Shown one piece after another: positions 50,290 to 59,900 of a stretch of DNA of 64,000 nucleotides (within the stretch, counting starts at the first letter, position 1; every line of letters starts with the position of its first letter). The stretch lies in NCBI GenBank assembly GCA_020796225.1, contig CM036754.1:14337867-14401866 (forward strand). Reading direction: 5' to 3'. The stretch comes from Arion vulgaris (taxonomy: Eukaryota; Mollusca; Gastropoda; Stylommatophora; Arionidae). Below the pieces are notes generated by a model. That model worked only from the letters and a program-made list of their open reading frames with translations, was not told the origin of the DNA and made no database searches. The position numbers were made by a program, and so were the translations under genes.

Positions 50290-51860
50290 AAACATTGTAA
50301 TTGACCGTTGCTAACTAGCTATGGTTTAAACATTTATAAAAAGTTAATATTTCTGTACATAGAACCCACAATTGAAATCTGATCTCCATATCCACGCGGT
50401 AAATTACCAATTGAAATAAATCAATTTTGCCCCTCCCTCCCCCACACACCTTTCTTCCTTTAGAAACCAATGATAGCATGGAAGGGTATCAACAACTGAG
50501 TTGCTAGATTCATGTTCGCCAACGCCAGTAGACACGGCACTGGTGATAACACAGCTGCTGCTAAATGTCATTATAAATTCTGATTACAAATTATTGACCA
50601 CAAGGTATGCTAAATTCAACAATTGGAAAGAGTGTGTACCATTCAGTATGACGTTTGTTTAGTAGATGTTCGAAAACGGTCTGGTATAATGAAAAAAAAG
50701 GACTAGCGGATTATTCAAAGAACCATCGTCATCAATCAATCAAAGAACCGCATCTAGCCGCAGAAAATGTAATCTTCAATTCAAGTCAAAGTTAAGTGGA
50801 GCTATATATTTGAGATCACAGGAAAACCAATAATACGTATGTGTATATGTGAATGATTGAAGCTGTTGCTAAAGTAAATCACAATATAGTCCGTTTAGAA
50901 GGGTAGGGAGTAGGTTGACTGAGATAGAATTAGATAACGGTCATTATTTTCCATGTTCATTTATTGATTATTGTATTTGAAAGTAGCATGAAATCGCAGT
51001 AACATCCCTTTGGATAGTAAATTCAATATGGCGGAAACGCATATTGTGAGCAAATTTCTGGTAAATTAAACAAGGTAAATGTAGTACTAGTGCAGGTCTG
51101 CAATTATTCACGTTATCTTCACGAATAAGCAATTATAAAACGTTAGGACAATTAATTTTGCTGCGCTTTAATTTATAAAACTAAGAATCTATATATCTAG
51201 TGATGCCTATTCGATGCGACGTCTTACTTCAGGCCAAGACCAAGATTTCCGTTTGACGTATGAACTATGATTGTTATAAAATGCCACAATATCAGAACCC
51301 GCAAGCTACATTACTACTCTACTTACCAAGTTACTAAACTCTTACAGTTATTTTCTGTATTTAAATAATGTTACATGTTGGACTAATTTATCCCAGTTTT
51401 TTTGTTGTTCTGCCATGTTTACAACACACGACACGTTTCGTTAACCGTTACGTTAAGTTTTAACAGTACACTCGAGTCAACTGAGTAGTTTGTCACACAG
51501 TTGAGTATCATTACATAGTACTATCAGTATAGCATGAGTATCAGTATCGTATCAGTGAAATCAGTGTAGTGTAACTTAGTGTAAGTGTAGATTTGGTCAG
51601 TAAACACTTAGTAAGTAAGTAACTTACTAACAATTTACACAGGACACACACTGTTAAACTTACACTATCACCAGTTTAGTAGTTTTAGTACTAAAGTAAA
51701 ATAAAGTACTTTAAGTTAACAATTTTCCAACTTACCTCTACCTTATTACAAAAAAATTATTTTGATTATACATTTATAATTAAATAATACAGCACAATGA
51801 CTCGGGGGTCATTTAATTTGTTTCTTGATGTTCAGTACTTATGTTATACCCACTTTTTTC
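50290..51860. other. AT-rich intergenic sequence, nothing recognised
   Basis: About 1.6 kb with degenerate AGTATCAGTATC and AGTAAGTAAGT runs at 51510-51640. No exon, RNA gene or TE recognised. Confidence 0.5.
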
Positions 51861-51864
51861 CTGG

Positions 51865-52210
51865 TGTCTTCGTTTCTAAACCAGGAGTATCAAGAAGAGA
51901 CCAGTTTAGAAATGAAAATGACAGGTAAAAAGTGGGTACAACTTCAGTACTGAACTTCATCAAGGAGCAACAAATTAAATGGTTCGGCCGCATAAACAGA
52001 TTACCACCAGATAACCACCAGATAGAGTGCATCAAAGAGCAATGTTACTCCGATACAGTGAACACAAAGCAAAAGGCAGTCAATGCAAAAGGTGAACCTC
52101 AGAGATAACATAGACGATGAAAAACACTGTTTATGAATACAAAAGCCCGTTCTAGAAATCTCTTCTTACCCTGACGCTATGAGGCAAAACAGGATTAGAG
52201 AAAAGAAAGT
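51865..52210 (+). mobile_element. LINE tail fragment
   Basis: VLNFIKEQQIKWFGRINRLP then DNHQIECIKEQ; with stops. Confidence 0.72.
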
Positions 52211-52342
52211 AAGAAAGAAATGTCTGGATGAATCCAATTCGCACACATAATTCATGGTCTGAAGAAATTCCTTTTAACAGCTTGTTATTTAGTTATCCTA
52301 TCTAAACTATCATATTTTTTAAAGAATTTCTAATAGACAGCG

Positions 52343-53078
52343 GCTAACACAAGCTATGAGCAGATATTTCAAGAAAGTAGAGTTGTCATGTTGAATAAAG
52401 ACCACATGACCAGCAGTTTGATATCTGTATACATAGCAGGCAGCTCTGATGCTCAGTTATGAAATATCTCATAACTAATTAATTACATCCTCTCAAATAA
52501 ACACGATGAGCAAACCATACCGCGATTTAAGTAGTGTTTGTTGCACATAAAAGGATGGCTTCTGCAAACCTAGAGCAGGGAATTGTTGATTGATAGGATC
52601 ATCATAATTGCACTTTGGAGAATAATCATGTGTGCTTTGATCTCTTTCTTGCACAAATTTATCTCAACAGCCGCCATGTTGTGCCGGGCCTGCAAGGGAA
52701 GCAAAGAATAGCTAACACAAGCTATGAGCAGATATTTCAAGAAAGTAGAGTTGTCATGTTGAATAAAGACCACATGACCAGCAGTTTGATATCTGTATAC
52801 ATAGCAGGCAGCTCTGATGCTCAGTTATGAAATATCTCATAACTAATTAATTACATCCTCTCAAATAAACACGATGAGCAAACCATACCGCGATTTAAGT
52901 AGTGTTTGTTGCACATAAAAGGATGGCTTCTGCAAACCTAGAGCAGGGAATTGTTGATTGATAGGATCATCATAATTGCACTTTGGAGAATAATCATGTG
53001 TGCTTTGATCTCTTTCTTGCACAAATTTATCTCAACAGCCGCCATGTTGTGCCGGGCCTGCAAGGGAAGCAAAGAATA
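52343..53078. repeat. 368-bp perfect tandem duplication
   Basis: 52343-52710 and 52711-53078 appear identical on reading base by base. Each copy starts GCTAACACAAGCTATGAGCA and ends GGGAAGCAAAGAATA. Confidence 0.95.
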
Positions 53079-53480
53079 GCAAAACTGCGACCTACAAGGC
53101 GACTGTGGTAGGGACCTAGGGAAGCTACGCTAGTAATTAAAAAGCGTAGCAGAAATTGGATATGCTGGCCTACTTGTAGGCGTATAACTGGCACAACGTA
53201 CGATCGCTCTGTCTCAGATCACATACAAATCACAAAGATTGGTTAACAAGTGGTCAATATGGAGTGTTCAAAGAAGAAGATCTCAGCAGCAATGTGCGAA
53301 CTCCATGGAACCAGCGAGAGTACATGATATAATTTTGCAGATGGTAACAATTTTATGTTGCTCAGATAGCAACTTTTATGCCTACTCTTCTAGATTTTCA
53401 ATTGCCAAGAGTTCTTTTACGTGCTCAACTTGTGAATCTATCTACATACATGTATAATACATCTACTGAACATCTATTTC
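52590..53480 (-). mobile_element. SINE family C copy, duplicated tail and nested SINE B
   Basis: SINE C tail at 52590-52672 and again 52958-53040 (because of the 368-bp duplication); its body resumes at 53283-53480 (TTCTTTTACGTGCTCAACTT). Confidence 0.7.
53050..53279 (+). mobile_element. SINE family B inserted in SINE C
   Basis: GCCGGGCCTGCAAGGGAAGC head, GCCTACTTGTAGGCGTATAA body, tail TTCAAAGAAGAAG. Flanks ATCTCAACAGC / ATCTCAGCAGC resemble a target duplication. Confidence 0.75.
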
Positions 53481-53661
53481 AGGCAAACGTTCACATTGTT
53501 GAGAAATGTGACAGTGAGTATATCATCATGGACTTGTCAGGTTATGTTGCTATGCCAAGATCAACCATATTTTCTTCATTGTGTTCATGAAAGACTAATC
53601 AATGCACAGAATTTGATTTCTCAAACATTTTTATCAACAAGTTTCTAAACAAAGCCACACG

Positions 53662-53991
53662 ATGTACAACTGGAATGCCCACATGAGGGGGGCAGGGTTT
53701 CCAGTACAGCCCCAGCAAATGATGCCAATGTCTGGGCCACATATGGCTCAGATGCCTTACCATCCTCCACCACCTCAATGGTTTCAGCATCAACAAAACA
53801 TGATGATGGCATCAGGCTGGCCACCAGCAGGTCAGCCTCACATGTATGCACAACATGGACTGATGTCTGGGGGCATGCCCATGCCTGTCTCAACAATGAT
53901 GGGAGGATTGGGTCCAGCACCCCCTTCTCAACCACCGCCTCCATTGCCTGCTGAACCACCACCAACTTCACCCAATACAGTGAAAGTTCTG
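53662..53991 (+). CDS. YLPM1: YLPM1-like exon 1
   Basis: ATG at 53662, donor GTTCTG|GTAAGT, phase 0, 110 codons. Rich in Pro, Met, Gln and His; contains PPPPQWFQHQQ and LGPAPPSQPPPPLPAEPPP. The 5' UTR limit and promoter cannot be located; sequence just upstream is partly SINE-derived. Confidence 0.85.
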
Positions 53992-56900
53992 GTAAGTTTA
54001 AACTCTTTTGTCATACACGTAAGATTTGTCCTCTTCAACACTAAACAATGCTAGCAAGTAAACATTGTTGAGATACAAATTATCCTCTTCAGCACTAAAC
54101 AATGCTAGCAAGTAAACATTGTTGAGATACAATTTGTCCTCTTCAACACTAAACAATGCTAGCAAGTAAACATTGTTGAGATAAAAATTTTCCTCTTCAA
54201 CACTAAACAATGCTAGCAAGTAAACATTGTTGAGATAAAAATTGGTTCTGAAAGGATGTTTGTTTGCACACAGTTGTTGTATAATCATCTGTCAGTCATA
54301 TATTTGTTTACACACAGTTGTTGTATATCATCTTATTATCTTGTCTGTTGACATCAATCATGTGCTTACTGTAATCATCTTTGGATATCCTGTATTGCCC
54401 TACAGCCGCCACCACCACCACCATCATCATCCAAAGATACCTCACCTCAACAGTCAGAGAAGAAAACCAGCAAGTGGGATCAGCCAAACAAGATACCAAC
54501 AAGTGTAAGAATTGAAATGTTGTAGTGCTAGTGTAAGAATTGAAATGTTGTAGTAATAGGGTAAGAATTAAAATGTCGTAGTAATAGTGTAAGAATTGAA
54601 CTGTTGTAGTAATAGTGTAAGAATTGAAATGTTGTAGTAATAGTGTAAGAATTGAAATGTTGTAGTAATAGTGTAAGAATTGAAATGTTGTAGTAATAGT
54701 GTAAGAATTGAAATGTTGTAGTAATAGTGTAAGAATTGAAATGTTGTAGTAATAGTGTAAGAATTGAAATGTTGTAGTAATAGTGTAAGAATTGAAATGT
54801 TGTAGTATTAGGGTAAGAATTGAAATGTTGTAGTAATAGGGTAAGAATTGAAATGTTGTAGTCGCCGAGTGGTTACCAGGGCCCAAATTTAGGGTGTAAA
54901 GAATAGAACCACTGTTACCTGCCACGCATGTCGTAAGAGGCGACTAAGAAGGTTTGGCTGAAATCGGATGCACATGAAACGTGTAGACGTCTATGCATTT
55001 AGGGGCCTACCACACCAATGTGCAACATATACACATTCTTGGCAAAATCAAACATATCACAAAGAGTGATTAAAATTGGTCATAAAGAACAAACACAAAG
55101 AAGTAGAAGAAATATTGTAGTGCTAGCATAGAATTGAAATGTTGTAGTGCTAGCGTAAGAATTGAAATGTTGTAGTGCTAGCATAAGAATTGAAATGTTG
55201 TAGTGCTAGCGTAAGAATTGAAATATTGTAGTAATAGTGTAAGAATTGAAATGTTGTAGTGCTAGCGTAAGAATTGAAATGTTGTAGTGCTAGCGTAAGA
55301 ATTGAAATATTGTAGTAATAGTGTAAGAATTGAAATGTTGTAGTAATAGTGTAAGAATTGAAATGTTGTAGTGCTAGCGTAAGAATTGAAATGTTGTAGT
55401 GCTAGCGTAAGAATTGAAATGTTGTAGTAATAGTGTAAGAATTGAAATGTTGTAGTAATAGTGTAAGAATTGAAATGTTGTAGTACTAGCGTAAGAATTG
55501 AAATGTTGTAGTAATAGTGTAAGAATTGAAATGTTGTAGTAATAGTGTAAGAATTGAAATGTTGTAGTGCTAGCGTAAGAATTGAAATGTTGTAGTGCTA
55601 GCGTAAGAATTGAAATGTTGTAGTGCTAGTGTAAGAATTGATATATTTCATTGTCAACTGCCAAGGATGGACATTTAGTACAAACAGGGGACACAAAAAT
55701 AGTAACAGAAGGCTTGTGTTGTTCTTGCCATGTTGTGCAGTCAATATACGGAATGCTGCTATGCCTGAGAATTAGCTCTATAACTATTTGCTACCAGTCC
55801 AGAAACATGGCAAGGATCGTACGTAGATTGCTCAGCAGATAGCGTATATTCATTTTGTAAAATGTAGATTGCTACAAAATGAAATCTTAGAGGAAGTTCA
55901 AGATTTTCTATATCTGGGAAGCACAATATTGCAGGACAGTAATTCAGAAAAAGATATCATTGGAAAAAATCAAGAAAGCAAGTCAAACTTTTACCCTGCT
56001 CAACAAAATCTGGAAAGCTAGAGGATTAAATCTGAAAACAAAACTTCAGATATATAGAAGTAGTGTCCTGAGTGTTATTATAAAGTAATGAGTGCCGGAA
56101 AATGATCCACAACATCATATACAAGTTGGAGACATTCCAAAATGTTTAAGAAGAATCCTGCACATTTTCTGACCAATACGATAGCAAATGAAGAGCTTTT
56201 AAAACAAACTGCATCACTGGAACAATCATTAAAAGACAAAGATGGAGAGGGATTGAGCATGTATGTTGTATGCCAGTAAGGACATCAGCTAGAACAGCTG
56301 TCTGATGGACAGTGAATGGGAAAAGAAGTTCTGGGCATCCAAATGAAACATGGAAAAGAACTGTGAGAGCTGAAAGGTTGTGACCTGACAAGTGAAAAAA
56401 TCAGTTGATAGGCGGCAGAATGGCAACTGTGGTAATCTCTTGTGCAAGCCTTATGTGTCAAATATGATATGTAGTGGATATAGATATATATATATATGTA
56501 TATGTATATATATATAGATAGATGGTTGCTTATCAAATGTTCATATCTCTGCAGTTTCTTTCCTTCTATACTTTAGTTTTTGGTATCAACAACTTGCAGC
56601 ACATGTGTAGTTGGTTATAATTCCTAATTGAAACACACACATACTACTACCATCAGATGTTGACATTTGTATGTTTATATTTATGATGACAAATATGTAA
56701 CTTTTTTTTATTTATGAAGTCAGCAGAAAGTGCAGTCACTTCTAATCAGCCCAGACCACCTAATAGTTCAGCACCTGTCCAACCTAAACCTCCTCAAAGT
56801 CCATTGTCCGTCCAGACTAGACCTCAGCAAAGTTCAACTCCAGTTCAAGTTAAATCAGCTGAGAGTCCAGCTGCAGGTCAAGTTAATCTTTCTCATGGAC

Positions 56901-59900
56901 CACCGGCAGGTCAAGTTAATCCTACTAAAGCTCCAGCTCCAAGTCAAGTTCATCTGGAACCATCAACAGATCAAGTTAATTCTGGACAACCAACAGCTCA
57001 AGTTAGTCCTGGACTACCAACTGGTCAAGTTAATTCTGGACCACCAACAGGTCAGGTTAATCCTTCTCATGGACCACTTACAGGTCAATATAATAATACT
57101 CGATTTCCAGAAACAGATCAAGTGAATCCTTCACAAGGTTTGCATGCAAGTCATTTTAATATTTTTCATGGACCACCTATGGGTCAAGGAAATACTTTCC
57201 ATGAACCACCTATGGGTCAAGGGAATACTTTCCATGGACCACCTATGGGTGGTCAAGGGAATACTTTCCACGGACCACCTACGGGTCAAGGGAATACTTA
57301 CCATGGACCACCTACGGGTCAAGGGAATACTTACCATGGACCACCTACAGGTCAAATCAATCCTTTCCATGGACCACCTATGGGTCAAGGGAATACTTTC
57401 TATGGGCATCCTTCACATCAAGGGAATACTTTGTATGAACCACCTATGGATCAAGTTAGCCCTTCTCAAGGTCCACCTGCAGGTCAAGTTAATAATGTCC
57501 AAGGTTTAGTTCCAAATCATGGTAATCCTTCAGAAAGTCCGGCAGCAGGTCAGCCCATACTTGCTGATGGTCAAACAACTCCCAACCTGATGAAAGTCAC
57601 TCATGGAACATCGCTAGGGAATGCACAGATTCCCTCAGTTGTTTCTGCATCAGATCAGTCTGCACACACAGGGACAACAGTAACAGGTATGTGCTAGTCT
57701 TGTCTAGCCTTACAGCAGATACATCAAATATGATCAGATTCCATCTACTACATGTTCTTCATGATTACATCAACCATTATTGCTTCAGTTCTCTACCACA
57801 GACTGGACATTCATTCATTATCTGAAAATTTGTTTTATAAACACATTTATTTAGCAATATAAACCTAGGTCATAAATGATAATTTTTGTTCCTGTTTGCT
57901 CGTTAGCAGAAAAAGAAATAACCTATAACTGTTTTTTGCATGAAGGTTTTCTTTCTTTATCACCAGTGTTGCTTGTTATTCAGGCGAGCCTTGCTCTGAC
58001 TTCTGTGTTTCAAGTATTTGACCTTTAGATATTTATCTATTCAGTTTGACATACATATTACTACATGCATGACATATTACATTTTCGGTTTAATATGTTG
58101 TTGATAGTTGTAACTTTAATGTTAGTTGCCATGTATCAGAAATGTTTGTATGGTCGACACTAGATCACATAATAACATGAAGATGTCTACCCTATACTGG
58201 TCTAAATGTACTGCTTCCTCACAGCAGGCAGACATACTGACCTGTACGGTATCTCATCTTTAGATCCTTTGTTGATGGCTGAACTGGAGAAAGTCAATGT
58301 TGAGGAGGCATTGTTTCTGGAACAATTCAAGCAGTGGAAACAACAATATGATGACTGGCGGGAGCAAAATCAGAGTATGTATATATATTGATATGTTGTC
58401 TGGTTTCATTGTTGAGTCTTGTTAGGCAGTCTGCACTCAGAGCAAGAGAGATGTGAGTCTTATTAAACAGTCTCCAGAGCGAGAGAGAATGTGAGTCTTG
58501 TTAAACAGTCTCCACTCCGAGCGAGAGAGAGATATGTAAGTTTTATTAAAGTCTCCACTCAGAGCGAGAGAATGTGAGTCTGTTGTAGACTCCCCCTGTT
58601 GTATGTTGACTACCCTGTTGTAGATCACAGCCCCCATATTTTGTTTTGATTTTGTAGAGGGTGTTTAATTGTATCCTTTACTTTATGTCCACAGATCATC
58701 CTAACAAAGAACAGTTCCAACAGTATCTGGAGCAGTGGAAAACTTATGAACAACAAATGGAAGTTCGTCGTCAAGGTATTCAAACACAGAAACAGAAGGT
58801 TGAAGAAAAACTAAGCCAGATGTCAACACCAGAAATTTCAAAGTTGGGGGAACACAGGCAGATTGGAGACATGACTAACAGGTCATGGGACACGGATAGC
58901 AACCATGCTGATGTTAGAGAGCACAACAATGTACAATTTCAGCAACAAATTGCTGGACATTCTGATGCAAGCTTTCCATACAGATATCCAAGCACTGGAG
59001 TGGTAGAACCACCAGGGAGTGCCAACCAGTTTTCTGGGACAGCTGGACAGCAGCCTAAAGATGTCCATGTTCTGCATAAGGATGGAGAGGATGATAAAGG
59101 GGAGGAAGATATGAATCTAGATGAGGATGAGGAAAGTGGAGGTATCATAGAAAGTGGACAGCATGTTGGTGGAAATGCTTGGCAAGGGAAAGTGATGACA
59201 GATTCATACAAACATCAATCAGCAGGTGATTGGAACTTGAGGAAGCAGAAACAGGAGGATCAGAGTCACCATACTCAGTGGTCATCAGTTCAGGGAGGAG
59301 ACAATCTTGCAGGAACGGAAAATGCAGAGCCTGCAAGAGATTGGAGCAGTCAGAGAGGAGGCAGTCAGAGGGGGATTCAACGGCCTGTCGTTTCTAGAGG
59401 AAGGGGTCACGGGAACAGCGGTGTCACCTCTGGGTTGATGAGACCCAGTTTTGACAATGATGAGACAGATATTGACACTGACTTTAGAGTTGCAAAGTCT
59501 GCTGATGTTGCAGTGTTTGTGGGAGATGATAATGATGAGTGTGGTGATGATGAACATTATGGAGAGTTTAATTATGGTATATCTGGTGTGGACAACTTTC
59601 AAAATACAAGTCGTCAGGAGAGTTTTGCTGCAGGAAGGGGACAGTTGCCTACTGGAAGAGAAAGTGACTTTCCTCGAGGCAGGGGTGAGGAATTTCTAAG
59701 AGGCAGAGGTGGGGAATTTCTGAGAGGCAGAGTGGGGATTTTTAAGAAGCGGAGGTGGAGAATTTCCAAAAGGCAGCGGTGGTGAATTTATGAGAGGCAG
59801 AGGTGGTGATTTTTTAAGAGGCAGAGGTGGGGAATTTCTAACAGACAGGGCGAGTGAATTTTTAGGAGGCAGGGGTGGTGAGTTTATGAGAGGCAGGGGT

